The position numbers and the translations under genes were made by a program. Below are positions 1 to 8,875 of a stretch of 64,000 nt of DNA, piece by piece (position 1 is the first letter of the stretch; every line of letters begins with the position of its first letter). The notes under the pieces are model-generated. The model was given only the letters and a program-made list of their open reading frames with translations, was not told where the DNA came from and did not search any database. The stretch comes from Chelatococcus asaccharovorans (GTDB lineage Bacteria; Pseudomonadota; Alphaproteobacteria; Rhizobiales; Beijerinckiaceae), in contig NZ_QJJK01000004.1 of the NCBI RefSeq assembly GCF_003201475.1, forward strand, positions 70,631 to 134,630. Direction: 5' to 3'.

Positions 1-714
1 GCTATCGATTTCGTACCATTTGAGGTCGTCGCACCGGGCTGCCGCCAGCCGCAGCCCATGCCGTTCGATGAGGCGCGCGAACAACTCCTCCGTATAGGAT
101 TTGACCGCGCCCGCACCGACGATCTCGTCGAGATAGGGAACGATCTTCGAACGCAGGTCCGTGCCCGACAATCGAATGAGATTCATGGTCTTGAAGAGCT
201 GCGGCGACCCGCTGGCGAGATCGGCGGCCGTTTGCTTCATGCGGAACTCGGCGATGTAGCCGTTATCGGCAAGGACGACAGCAGAGCCTTCCATCATGGA
301 ATCGAACGGCGCGACAGCCGTGACGTTCTGCGCGTCGCCTAGGTTGAGGCAGCGCAGCGCGTCGAGCTCGAAAAGCACGTCGCCCTCAAGCAGATAGGTG
401 TCGCCCTGCAGCAGCGCCTCTCGCGCCAGCCAAAGCGAATAGGCGCTGCCTGTTCTGTCGAAGACGCTGGATTCGACATAGGTGATGTCCAGATTGCCGA
501 AGCGGAGGCCGCATGCATACTGGATAGCATCCTTGCGATAGCCGACGACGATGGTCACGTCCTCGACTCCGACGGCTTCGAGATTGCGCAGCGCGTTGAA
601 GAGGATTGGCGTCCCATGCACCGCCACGAGGGACTTGGGCATGAGATCGGTATGGGGGCGAAGACGGGAGCCAAGCCCTGCGGCCAGAATGACGGCCTTC
701 TTTATCTGCGTCAT
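1..714 (-). CDS. Nucleotidyltransferase, probable phosphonate/sugar cytidylyltransferase (partial, 3' end outside window)
   Basis: This NTP_transferase-fold protein runs off the left edge after 238 codons, so its C-terminus is unknown. The N-terminus shows the nucleotide-binding signature AAGLGSRLRP followed by LMPKSL (residues 11-27), and an acidic stretch LLEGDVLFELDAL lies in the middle. Enzymes of this fold activate small phosphorylated molecules as CMP, UDP or similar derivatives. It starts 40 bp after an aminotransferase gene and is third in a row with PEP mutase. By comparison with PntC-type cytidylyltransferases, the likely substrate is a phosphonate such as 2-aminoethylphosphonate (inference). 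The ATG at 714 has GGAG about 10 nt upstream. A sugar-phosphate nucleotidyltransferase is the main alternative. Confidence 0.8.
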   Translation of the reverse strand, partial: MTQIKKAVILAAGLGSRLRPHTDLMPKSLVAVHGTPILFNALRNLEAVGVEDVTIVVGYRKDAIQYACGLRFGNLDITYVESSVFDRTGSAYSLWLAREALLQGDTYLLEGDVLFELDALRCLNLGDAQNVTAVAPFDSMMEGSAVVLADNGYIAEFRMKQTAADLASGSPQLFKTMNLIRLSGTDLRSKIVPYLDEIVGAGAVKSYTEELFARLIERHGLRLAAARCDDLKWYEIDS

Positions 715-754
715 GATCAATCTCCGGTTCGAGGGATGGAAATGAGGTGGCGGC

Positions 755-1951
755 CTAACGGCTTTTCAGGGCGTTGAGCGTGCCGACCAGCTTTTCCAGG
801 GCTGGGATCAGAAGCTCGGGCAGCGCGCCGAAGGACAAGCGCAACCCGACCGGATCGCCGAAGGTCGAGCCGGCCACGGAGGCGACGCCGGTTTCCTCGA
901 GGAGGAGGCGCGCGATATCGTCGACCGTCTTGACCGGACCTCCGACCGGCAGCCCGGCAAGCAACTCGGTCAGGTCGAGATAGAAGAAGAACGAGCCATC
1001 CGCCCGCGGTACGGGCACATCGGGGAGCCGCGCCAGGATCGCTAGCCCGTCAGTCCGCGCTTTGGTCAGGCGCGCGAACATATGCTTCTCGAACACGCCG
1101 TCCGTGGCCGAGAGGTGGTGCAGGATTGCGTGCTGGGCGATGACATTGGCATTGGACGTCGTGTGGCTCTGCAGTTTCTTCGCCGCCGAGACGATCTCGG
1201 GTGGAGCGGCGAAGTAACCAAGGCGCCAGCCGGTGATCGCGAGTTCCTTGGAAAAGGCATTGACCAGGATCGTTCGCGAGCGGACACTCGGATGCGCGGT
1301 AACGATCGATTCATGCGCCTCGCTGGTGTAGACGAAGCTCGAATAGCATTCGTCCGAGATGATCCAGAGCTGATCGTTTATGGCGAGGTCGCCGATCGCC
1401 TGCAGGGTCGCCCGGTCATAAACGGCACCCGTCGGGTTGTTGGGCGAGTTGAGGATGATTGCTTTCGTCTTCGGCGTCACCGCGGCTCGGATGCTGTCGA
1501 TCGTCGGGACGTAGCTCGGTCCCTTGACGTCGACGAAAACGGGCTTGGCGCCGGCGAGCAGGACCTGCGACGGGAAGGTCGGCCAGCAAGGCCGGAAGAT
1601 GATCACTTCGTCGCCGGGGTTGAAGACGGCCAAGGCCGCATCGAGGAGCGCCTGCTTGGCGCCGTTGGTGATGACGATATTCTCGGCGGTCCATTTCACA
1701 GGTGTGCTCGCCGTCAATTTCGTGGCCACCGCTTCGCGCAGCGGCATGATCCCGATGGAATCGGTATAGCGGTTGACGCCGGCGTCGATTGCGGCAATGG
1801 CGCCGTCGCGTACCGTCTTCGGCGGTGCGATGATCACCTCTCCGGCCGCAAGGTCGATGATCTCTTTTCCGGCTGCGGCTGCAACTTTTGCGGCCTCTCT
1901 GGCGGCGGCGGTTCCCGATCCCGAAAGCAAAGACATCCGTTGCGCAAGCAT
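755..1951 (-). CDS. Class I/II PLP-dependent aminotransferase, probably phosphonate pathway
   Basis: This 398-residue aminotransferase has the aspartate-aminotransferase fold. Visible motifs are SPNNPTG (residues 169-175), the cofactor-binding ISDECY (198-203), and FSKELAITGWRLGY, in which Lys235 should carry PLP. The reading frame stays open much further upstream but overlaps the PEP mutase gene there. The ATG at 1951 has a strong AAGGAGG site just upstream and gives the usual family length. It sits between PEP mutase and a nucleotidyltransferase, so transamination of phosphonopyruvate (to phosphonoalanine) or of phosphonoacetaldehyde (to 2-aminoethylphosphonate) is the likely role. The sequence alone cannot choose between them. 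No phosphonopyruvate decarboxylase gene is visible in the window. Confidence 0.85.
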   Translation of the reverse strand: MLAQRMSLLSGSGTAAAREAAKVAAAAGKEIIDLAAGEVIIAPPKTVRDGAIAAIDAGVNRYTDSIGIMPLREAVATKLTASTPVKWTAENIVITNGAKQALLDAALAVFNPGDEVIIFRPCWPTFPSQVLLAGAKPVFVDVKGPSYVPTIDSIRAAVTPKTKAIILNSPNNPTGAVYDRATLQAIGDLAINDQLWIISDECYSSFVYTSEAHESIVTAHPSVRSRTILVNAFSKELAITGWRLGYFAAPPEIVSAAKKLQSHTTSNANVIAQHAILHHLSATDGVFEKHMFARLTKARTDGLAILARLPDVPVPRADGSFFFYLDLTELLAGLPVGGPVKTVDDIARLLLEETGVASVAGSTFGDPVGLRLSFGALPELLIPALEKLVGTLNALKSR

Positions 1952-2021
1952 GTGCGCCTCCTTTGATCGGACTGTTGGTGGTGTGGCCTTTGGCGGCTGT
2001 TTCAGCGCCGGCCGACGCGAT

Positions 2022-2942
2022 TCATGCGTGCTTGGGCAGGTAGCGATCTTCCGCTGCCGCGAGCTCGTCATAGTGGAGAAGGCCAAACACCTCCTCCAGC
2101 GTCGCCACCTCCGGCTCGACACCGGCGATGCCTTCCTCGGCCATGATGCGGTCGCAGGTGGTGCGCATGGCAGAAATCGCCGCACGCATATTGTGATTGG
2201 CCCAGATCACGGTGGAGATTTGCGCGTCGCGGTAGGCCGATACTGGAGTTTTATAGTATTTTGTCGGCACGATCACGATCGGCAGCTTGCCCGCCCACCG
2301 ACGGGCAAAGTCGAGAATCTCGGTCGCCTCGCTTTTGCGGGAATGGATCAGGATGGCGTCGGCACCGGCATCCGCATAGGCGTCGGCGCGATGCAATGCC
2401 TCGTCGAGGCCATAGCCGGCGATCAGCGCTTCGATCCTTGCGACCAGCACGAAATCGGGTCCGGTCGTGTCCTTGACCGCCTTCAGACGGCCCGAAAACT
2501 CATCGATTTCGGCGAGTGGGTGGCGATTTCCGACGAAGGAATTCATCTTGGGAAAGCCCTTGTCCTCGAGGCACACACCGGAGGCGCCGCGCTGCTGCAG
2601 TTTCCCAGCCAGCAAACGGGCATTGTTGAAATTGCCGAAGCCGGAATCTCCATCGACCAATATCGGCAGGTCGCTGGCGTCCGCCATACGCTCGACCACA
2701 TCGACGACCTGGGTCCAGGAAGCCTCGTTGGCATCGCGATAGCCAAGGCTCGACGAGATCGACAGGCCAGACGCCCAAAGCCCCTTGAAGCCGGCCTGTC
2801 GGGCGATTGCCGCCGAGAGGCCGTCATGGGCTTCCATCAGATAGGACAGGCCTTTCGATACGATCAGATCGCGCAAGGTTTCGCGCGCCTGGTTGGGCGG
2901 TAACGCAATATTCATGGATTTGGTTTGTAGCATACGATTCAT
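2022..2942 (-). CDS. pepM: Phosphoenolpyruvate mutase
   Basis: This enzyme rearranges PEP to phosphonopyruvate, forming the C-P bond that starts nearly all phosphonate biosynthesis. It belongs to the isocitrate lyase/PEP mutase superfamily. It carries the signature EDKGFPKMNS (residues 126-135), which matches the EDK-X5-NS motif separating true mutases from the hydrolases and lyases of the family. Further conserved elements are WASGLS (56-61), LGYRDANEAS with Asp70, ILVDGDSGFGN with Asp97 and Asp99 for the metal and catalysis, and VPTKYYKTP near the C-terminus. The ATG at 2942 is chosen because GAAGGGA lies 8 nt upstream; an ATG at 2948 sits too close to it. The result is 306 residues, normal for the family. 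It heads a leftward operon with the aminotransferase and nucleotidyltransferase. Confidence 0.95.
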   Translation of the reverse strand: MNRMLQTKSMNIALPPNQARETLRDLIVSKGLSYLMEAHDGLSAAIARQAGFKGLWASGLSISSSLGYRDANEASWTQVVDVVERMADASDLPILVDGDSGFGNFNNARLLAGKLQQRGASGVCLEDKGFPKMNSFVGNRHPLAEIDEFSGRLKAVKDTTGPDFVLVARIEALIAGYGLDEALHRADAYADAGADAILIHSRKSEATEILDFARRWAGKLPIVIVPTKYYKTPVSAYRDAQISTVIWANHNMRAAISAMRTTCDRIMAEEGIAGVEPEVATLEEVFGLLHYDELAAAEDRYLPKHA

Positions 2943-3333
2943 TGTCATATTCCCTTCACAACTCGCGAATTTGATATCAAACCACCAACCGTCAAGCAAA
3001 GATAAATATCATTCAAGCAAAAATTGCGATAAAACAAGCAATGATTGCTATAAGAGAGATATATTAGAGAGTTTGTAACTAGTGGGTTCTCGATTATTGA
3101 ATATAAGAAGAGGAGAATATCGGCATTTAGGCCATTGATTGAGAATTATATTAACTGAGATAAAGCCATCTATAACGACTACTATAACCGTCATTATAGT
3201 GGCCGATATATCGACGAATATAATGTGATCCGGCTAATGAAAAGGGAGGCGTCATTCCGCGGCAACGCGAAATGGGATGCTCCCGGCTTCAGCCGGAAAG
3301 CGGATGCAGACTGGCGCGTGAGGGCGGATAGCG
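2943..3333. promoter_or_regulatory. Divergent AT-rich control region between pepM operon and GntR gene
   Basis: This 391-bp spacer is far more AT-rich than its surroundings and holds no credible gene. It should contain the leftward pepM promoter and the rightward GntR promoter. It includes an inverted repeat at 3181-3200, a 10-bp palindrome CGATATATCG at 3204-3213, and a small GC-rich hairpin (CCGGCT TC AGCCGG) at 3283-3296 next to the regulator start. I could not fix -35/-10 boxes with confidence. Confidence 0.6.
3181..3200. promoter_or_regulatory. Inverted repeat, candidate GntR operator
   Basis: ACTATAA and TTATAGT form perfect 7-bp arms around a 6-bp centre. A further TATAAC copy lies just upstream near 3171-3176. 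The position between pepM and a divergent GntR gene fits an operator for that regulator. Binding is inferred. Confidence 0.5.
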
Positions 3334-4050
3334 GTGACAGAAGAGGAGGGCGGGCAGGCCGATAGGGGCCTTAGTTCCGCGATCTACCAGAGGCTGAGGA
3401 ATCTCATCATCAAGCACGAGATTCCCGCCGGTCAACGTCTGGACACGCGCCGCTTGGCTGAGGCCTTCGCGGTCAGTTCCGGACCGGTACGAGATGCCAT
3501 CAACCGGCTGACCGGGGAGGCCCTCGTGCAGCATGTCGCGTCACGGGGCTATTTCGTCCGGCCGATTTCCGAGGTCGACCTCATCGAAGCCCATGAAATG
3601 ATCTTCATGGTGCTGCGCCATGCCGTGCTCTTCCCCAGGAGACCATTCGAAACGGTCGGGCTGCAGATGGCCGCAGCACAGCGCGTAGCCGGGGTCCTTC
3701 CGGATGCCGCGGAAGAAATCGTGAAACAATACACTTTCTTTAAAGAGACCCTCTTCGAGCGGATCGCCGGATTGAGCGGCAATGCGACGGCGGTCGCATT
3801 CACACGACATTGTCTCGACAGGACGCATTATGTCCGGACCCGCGATCTGCTCGATCCCCTCCATCTTGAGGCCGTGGGCGGATTGATGGAAGAACTCTTG
3901 CAGAATCTCACCATTGGCGAACGCGAAAGGGCGCTGCTGGTGCTGGAGACGTTGCTCGACCGCAAGCTGCCGCGACTGTCGGTCCTGGTGGCTCAAATCG
4001 AAAACCAGATCCTGGCGCAGGACCTGTTGTTTGGTGACCTCGATGATTGA
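3334..4050 (+). CDS. GntR-family transcriptional regulator (FadR/FCD-like)
   Basis: This 238-residue regulator has an N-terminal winged helix-turn-helix of the GntR type: YQRLRNLIIKHEIPAGQRLD, then RRLAEAFAVSSGPVRDAINRL, then the wing ASRGYFV (roughly residues 18-80). A helical C-terminal effector domain follows. The start is a GTG; the upstream ribosome site is only moderate (GAGGGCG). The gene diverges from pepM across an AT-rich spacer with an inverted repeat, so control of the phosphonate operon is the natural guess. The effector domain is shorter and less acidic than in well-studied FCD proteins, and I cannot name the ligand. Confidence 0.85.
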   Translation: MTEEEGGQADRGLSSAIYQRLRNLIIKHEIPAGQRLDTRRLAEAFAVSSGPVRDAINRLTGEALVQHVASRGYFVRPISEVDLIEAHEMIFMVLRHAVLFPRRPFETVGLQMAAAQRVAGVLPDAAEEIVKQYTFFKETLFERIAGLSGNATAVAFTRHCLDRTHYVRTRDLLDPLHLEAVGGLMEELLQNLTIGERERALLVLETLLDRKLPRLSVLVAQIENQILAQDLLFGDLDD

Positions 4051-4088
4051 TCCGGAGACTGCGTAACGAACGATATTAAAAGAAATGA

Positions 4089-4724
4089 GCACATGAGCCG
4101 AGACGACGCCAAGATCCGTTATCTGCTCATACAGTCGCCCGCATCATTGATGATTTCGAGCTCGTCTTCCTGATCCTGCGGTACGGGGTGAACAGCAATA
4201 CATGCAGCTTCAGCCGCGCCGGCCTGCAACCACCCTTCGAGATCAACTTCTGTCAGGGCGGCATCGTTGTGGAAATCAACTCGGAGATATATGGGTCGTC
4301 CTTACCGACCGATTTTACCGAGCGGATCGCAAATCGGACAGACGACGTCCAAATGATCAGCGCGGTCTGCGGCTGCATCGATCGGACCCTGCGGCTCGCC
4401 GAAGCGCAGAACCGCGTCTATTGCGAGGAAGATGCACGAAGCCTGCTCGCTCTCACCGATGCCATGATGCGCCGCGACGCAGGGGATGCAACCGCCAGCC
4501 TCGCCGCACAACGCACCGGTCACGCCGACAGGCTTCCCGAACTAACGGGCGTAACGGTAAAGCCGTTGGCTTATCGTCCTTCCATTGCGGAGCCGATGCC
4601 GCCCTTCAATGATGCTGCTGAGGATTCCGATTGCCGCGCTTCACCAATGCCGGCCGGGCTATATTCAATAGAACGCCTTCCATGGTGCCGGCCGAGCTAT
4701 TCTGCAATCGGCGGGCTCGCATGA
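4089..4724 (+). pseudogene. Decayed GntR effector-domain remnant
   Basis: The frame is open from 4089 and encodes a stretch (IIDDFELVFLILRYGV, from 4143) resembling the start of the effector domain of the upstream GntR protein (IEAHEMIFMVLRHAV). A helical segment follows (EEDARSLLALTDAMMRRD, about 4429-4482) like the end of such domains. There is no helix-turn-helix part; the first in-frame ATG is at 4188, inside the domain. After about 4560 the frame only reads antisense to the next gene. I read it as the 3' remnant of a third GntR paralogue. It could be chance similarity in an open frame. Confidence 0.4.
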
Positions 4725-5433
4725 CGGCTTCTGCGTAACGTTGATAATGGACGGTGAAGCGGTTCATTTCATGCGCGATGATCGCATCGATGCTGCCGAC
4801 CGCGAGATCGAGGCGTTTCGCCGCGATCTGTTCGGTCAGTTGCGCCAGCATGGGCGCAAGCTCGAAGGCTGCTTGTGACTCGTGCGAGACCACCCGCCGG
4901 AACGCCAGTGTCTGATCGAATATCCTGAGCAGATGCCATCGCGGCTGACGCGGATAACAGGTTCGGGCCAGGCGGCGAATGATGGCTTCTATCCACCAGA
5001 AAGCGTGATCGGCATTTGCACTTTCGCACAGCGCGCGGCGGCAGCGTTCGGCGGACAGTCCTACAGCGACGATGGCCTCCTGATGCCCATGGAGGAACAC
5101 CTCATCCAGCCCGACGACCGCGATCGCCCGGCTAATCGAGCAGGCCTGAACGATATCGGTCTGCGAGAGGCTCTTCGCAAAGAAGCCCTTCTCGGCACGG
5201 TGACGAATCAATCCCTCATGCGATGCCCGGAACAAGGCCTCTCGGACAGGTATGTGACTCACTCCGATCGCGTTGGCAAGTGCCTGAACATTGATCGGAG
5301 CCCTGTCTGAGAGAACATTATGCGTTACATAGTTCTTTATATATTGGAACGTTAGGCTCTGCCTATGCGATACCAAAGGTGCCTCCCAGTGCAAATTACG
5401 GCTCGGGACCTCACCATTGCTTGTCTGGCGCAT
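4606..5433 (-). CDS. GntR-family transcriptional regulator
   Basis: This is a second GntR protein, 275 residues from the ATG at 5433. The winged helix-turn-helix is at about residues 30-95 (VQALANAIGVSHIPVREALFRASHEGLI, shown as its first and last parts: ALANAIGVSHIPVREAL and HEGLIRH), followed by the wing AEKGFFA. The C-terminal helical domain ends in IAHEMNRFTVHYQRY. The frame is open 105 bp further upstream, but that extension reads unlike a GntR N-terminus. The gene converges on the decayed GntR remnant and diverges from the RHS locus. Its target is unknown; the phosphonate operon, the RHS genes or a gene elsewhere are all possible. Confidence 0.8.
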   Translation of the reverse strand: MRQTSNGEVPSRNLHWEAPLVSHRQSLTFQYIKNYVTHNVLSDRAPINVQALANAIGVSHIPVREALFRASHEGLIRHRAEKGFFAKSLSQTDIVQACSISRAIAVVGLDEVFLHGHQEAIVAVGLSAERCRRALCESANADHAFWWIEAIIRRLARTCYPRQPRWHLLRIFDQTLAFRRVVSHESQAAFELAPMLAQLTEQIAAKRLDLAVGSIDAIIAHEMNRFTVHYQRYAEAVMRARRLQNSSAGTMEGVLLNIARPALVKRGNRNPQQHH

Positions 5434-5989
5434 TGCGGATCTATAATGATTACCTAACCGGGCGCGGTCTCGCAACTGTAGATATCGACAGTACGCTCCG
5501 AACGCGATTTCCACCAAGAGGATCGGGCCGCGCATCACTCTGCCGTCGTTTGTAGATTTCGCCAGCGGCTGACGCCCGCAGTACTCCGGCCGAGACGTTC
5601 GGCGGCATCTCGGTGGGGCGCATCAGAGGAAACCGCGGTAAGCACCCGAATGCGCAGATCGACCGAACGGGCGTTCGACACATCCGCCGCCCTCCACCGG
5701 CAGATAGTTTGAATCAGACCGGGCCTGGAAGCCCGCTGAGCACCTGCGTGCCATCGGAGTCAAAGGCGATGGCGGCTGTGATAGTCGCCATCGCCCGGAG
5801 CACTCCGCAAACGGCCATCTTAGACTTAAGTCTAATCCCCTTGCCTGATGCGAGGCATTCCAGGTTAGCGGGAAAATCAGAGCAATTTCCGATCGTTCTA
5901 CGGTTAACGGTCGATAAAACAAATTTATTGCCAATTGTCGCGAAGCATTTAGGCTTGAGCCTGGGCATTCGAAGCTTGGGGAGAAGCAG
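5434..5989. other. Gene-free spacer upstream of the RHS locus
   Basis: This 556-bp stretch has only short frames with no recognisable product. It lies between the divergent GntR gene and the SpvB/RHS gene and should hold both promoters. The part after 5815 is more AT-rich and contains the palindrome at 5820-5835. Confidence 0.5.
5820..5835. promoter_or_regulatory. 16-bp perfect palindrome TTAGACTTAAGTCTAA
   Basis: This uninterrupted palindrome with 8-bp arms lies 154 bp upstream of the RHS-locus start and on the promoter side of the divergent GntR gene. Symmetry of this length suggests a dimeric repressor site, but no binding protein can be assigned from sequence. Confidence 0.4.
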
Positions 5990-8875
5990 ATGTTGTCTGG
6001 CAACGGCACCCGTGCGTCCGCGTTTTGCTGGACGTTGCTTAGCCCCCTCAAAGATATCGCCAGACGTGCGGCGATCAGCGGGCTGGCGGTCAGCGTCGCG
6101 CTCGGCACGATGCCGGTGCAGGCCCAGACGGCAGGGCCCTCCCCCGCCGCGACAGCGCCCACGGCACCAGCCTCCAGCCCGGCTCCGTCCCAGGCGGCGC
6201 CCGGTGTGCCGCCGATGGGGCCGCAGATCCGGGCGCCGCGGCCCCTGGGGCCGCCGGTTTTGCCAGGCCCAGCCTCTCAGAGCCCGCAACCGACAGCGGC
6301 ACAGCCCTCACCAACACCATCGCCCGCGGAGATGGCCACCGGTCAGAGGGCGCCGGGGACGCCGGTTCCCTCGGGGGCCGGTGGGGTGACCCCCGATCCG
6401 GTGAAGAGCGAACCGCCTGCCATGGCGACGCCCAAGTCGGGGGCCAAGGCGGAGGCCAAATCCGAGGCCAAATCCGAAGCCAAACCGGATGCGGCCAAGG
6501 CCGAGACGGACAAGGCGAACACCGACAAGGCTGATACGGACAAGAAGGACGCGGAGAAGGCCGAGACCGAGAAAGCAGGCGGCCCGACGGTCCTGGCTGA
6601 GCAGACACCCTCGGCCATCACGATCGGTGACTTCGACAAGAAAGCGCCGGAAGACCCGGAAGCGCCCTTCAACGGCAGCTTCACCCAGCGCATTCCGCTG
6701 GAGGTGCCGGGGTTCCGCGGCCTCGAGCCGAAGCTCAGCCTCGTCTATGATTCGAGCCAGGGCCTGCGCGCCGGCGGCATGACGGCCGGCCTCCTCGGGG
6801 TCGGCTGGGACCTCGGCGGCCTCTCCGACATTGTGCGGGTGTCGCGCGTCAATGGCGCACCGCGTTTCAACACCGACGACACCTGGCTGCTCGATGGCGC
6901 CGAGCTTGTGCCCTGCGCCCAGGCCCCGTCCAGCCCGAGTTGCAGCTATGGCGGCAACTTTACGACCCGGGTCGAGAGCTACAAGCATATTCTCTTCAAC
7001 GAAGGTGAGAACTCCTGGACCATCAAGGCCAGGGACGGCACCCGCTATATCTATCAGTCGTCGCTCTGGTTTCAGGGCGTGCCGGAGTCGCCCGAGGCCG
7101 GGCATTACCGCTACATGTTGCAGCGGATCGTCGACTGGCGGGACAACGAGGTGGTGTTCGGCTACGAATGCCCCTCCTTCGTCGTCTGCTATCCGATCCG
7201 GACCGAATACAACGGCACCCTGATCAAGTATTTCTGGCAGAGCCAGGGCGACCAGCAGAAGACCCAGCTCGCGGCCGGAACGGTCATTGCCGTGGCCGAT
7301 CGCCAGTTGCGCAGCGTCTTCGTCACGAACGACAACGTGACGATCCGCGCCTACGGGCTCGACTACGAAGTAAGCCCGGCGACAGGCCTGTCACGCCTCA
7401 TCCGGGTGCAGCAATACGGCAAGGACGCCGTGTTCGACAACGGCGCGGTGGTCGGCGGCACCGCGCTGCCGGCGATCGAGATCAGCTACACCAATACGGG
7501 GGTGTCATTTACTCTGGTTCCCGGCATCGCAGGCGGCAAATACATCGGCGACTTCAACGGCGACGGCCTTAGCGATGTTTTCGCCGCAGCTCCAGAAGGG
7601 AACACACAGGTCCCACCTGAATGCATACCTTATCCTGCCTACACTTACCTATCGACGGGGAGTGGCTACGATGCGGGGCAAGCGCTGAACCTCTCCTATC
7701 CCGCCCTGAACTGCTATGTCGATGTCGGTAACGACCGATGGGCGGTCGGCGACTTCGACGGCGATGGGCGCTCGGACCTCGTTCGCAGCTATCAGGTGGT
7801 AGACTATCCCACCAACCCCAACGATCCGAACGCGCCAAAGATCACAGGCTTCGGCTTAACCTTCTATCGCTCGACGTCTTCGGGCTGGGTCGCGTCCAGC
7901 CTGCTCGACCCACTTTCATCTGTACCTGTTTATACGGGTGGGGAGATAGCTGCAGCCGATTTCGATGGCGACGGACGCGATGAACTGGCGGCATTTGGCA
8001 CAACTGCGGGCGGTGGAGGCCTATCCGGACGTTTTGTCTGGAACGGCACCACATTGGTGCTGGACCCGAACCTCGCGCTGCCGCCTATCAGCATAGGAGG
8101 CGTCCCTGCCCAGCCTCCGCTTTCGCGGATTAGTGACTTCAACGGCGATGGCAAAGCCGATTCCATCGTCTTCAGCCAGGGCCCGACCGTCGGCGACACG
8201 TCGTATGAGATTTGGTTATCCAATGGGATGGGGTTCATTTCCCAGGGGATCCAGACCTTTTCAGGCTTGCCCTTCTTCACCCTCCAGCAGGGCATTCAGA
8301 GCGGCGATTTCAACGGCGACGGCAAGGCTGACGTGCTGCTCTTTGCAGCCCGCGGTGATGGCCAGTGGGATGTCAATGTGGGGCTCTCGACCGGGCGTTC
8401 ACTCGATCGCCAGATCTGGGCGGCGCCACAATGGGTCGCTTATACGCCTGGCACTGAAGGCGGTATTGCGATCGGCGATCTGGATGGTGACGGGCGAAGT
8501 GATGTTATCATCGCCGCTGCCACGGAAGCACGCTTGCTGCTCTCGCGCGGCACGAGCTTCGCCATCAGCTCCGCGCCGATCGCAGGCCTTGTGAGTACAC
8601 CGGGAGATGTGAACGGAGATGGCAAGGCCGATATCGCTAGCCTTCTCGGCCTCTATCTCTCGCAAGGCGGCATCCCCGACCTCCTCTCTCAATACAAGAA
8701 CGTCTTCGGCGGCTACACCCACGTAGAAGGGCACGAGCTCGACGCCCCTCCTCGACACCCGCTATCTCTGGGACAACCAGCCCTACACGGTCTATCCCTC
8801 GACCGGCAACCTGACCCAGGTCGACCAGTGGCGCAACACCGACAACACGCTCGCCGTCACGGCGATGACCTATGA
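5990..8875 (+). CDS. Exported SpvB/TcdB-N plus FG-GAP repeat protein (first half of a split RHS protein)
   Basis: The product starts with a signal peptide (hydrophobic core [13 protein letters not shown], cleavage near VQAQ), then a Pro/Ala-rich linker and a Lys/Ala/Glu/Asp-rich low-complexity stretch to about residue 200. Residues about 207-300 form a SpvB/TcdB N-terminal domain ([33 protein letters not shown]). Seven FG-GAP/VCBS calcium-loop motifs (D[FLV][ND]GDG) follow at roughly residues 522, 588, 657, 717, 773, 830 and 873. The last 50 or so residues (after about 8726) are out of frame, because the same DNA reads as YD-repeat sequence in the next frame. With the following gene it forms one RHS/Tc-type toxin-delivery protein split by a frameshift and probably an internal deletion. 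Confidence 0.8.
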   Translation: MLSGNGTRASAFCWTLLSPLKDIARRAAISGLAVSVALGTMPVQAQTAGPSPAATAPTAPASSPAPSQAAPGVPPMGPQIRAPRPLGPPVLPGPASQSPQPTAAQPSPTPSPAEMATGQRAPGTPVPSGAGGVTPDPVKSEPPAMATPKSGAKAEAKSEAKSEAKPDAAKAETDKANTDKADTDKKDAEKAETEKAGGPTVLAEQTPSAITIGDFDKKAPEDPEAPFNGSFTQRIPLEVPGFRGLEPKLSLVYDSSQGLRAGGMTAGLLGVGWDLGGLSDIVRVSRVNGAPRFNTDDTWLLDGAELVPCAQAPSSPSCSYGGNFTTRVESYKHILFNEGENSWTIKARDGTRYIYQSSLWFQGVPESPEAGHYRYMLQRIVDWRDNEVVFGYECPSFVVCYPIRTEYNGTLIKYFWQSQGDQQKTQLAAGTVIAVADRQLRSVFVTNDNVTIRAYGLDYEVSPATGLSRLIRVQQYGKDAVFDNGAVVGGTALPAIEISYTNTGVSFTLVPGIAGGKYIGDFNGDGLSDVFAAAPEGNTQVPPECIPYPAYTYLSTGSGYDAGQALNLSYPALNCYVDVGNDRWAVGDFDGDGRSDLVRSYQVVDYPTNPNDPNAPKITGFGLTFYRSTSSGWVASSLLDPLSSVPVYTGGEIAAADFDGDGRDELAAFGTTAGGGGLSGRFVWNGTTLVLDPNLALPPISIGGVPAQPPLSRISDFNGDGKADSIVFSQGPTVGDTSYEIWLSNGMGFISQGIQTFSGLPFFTLQQGIQSGDFNGDGKADVLLFAARGDGQWDVNVGLSTGRSLDRQIWAAPQWVAYTPGTEGGIAIGDLDGDGRSDVIIAAATEARLLLSRGTSFAISSAPIAGLVSTPGDVNGDGKADIASLLGLYLSQGGIPDLLSQYKNVFGGYTHVEGHELDAPPRHPLSLGQPALHGLSLDRQPDPGRPVAQHRQHARRHGDDL
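8713..8864 (+). other. Frameshift/deletion junction in the RHS gene
   Basis: The frame of the upstream gene makes sense up to about [10 protein letters not shown] (8726) and then becomes Pro/His/Arg-rich. In the frame of the downstream RHS gene, a stop at 8724-8726 is followed by YD-like sequence ([16 protein letters not shown], then [19 protein letters not shown]) running straight into it. The long middle region usual between SpvB/FG-GAP and YD parts is absent. A deletion that also shifted frame explains both facts. Confidence 0.65.

Noticed and set aside
2893-3078. 61-codon plus-strand frame over the pepM start
   Set aside because: It overlaps the pepM start and AT-rich promoter, with no coding pattern.
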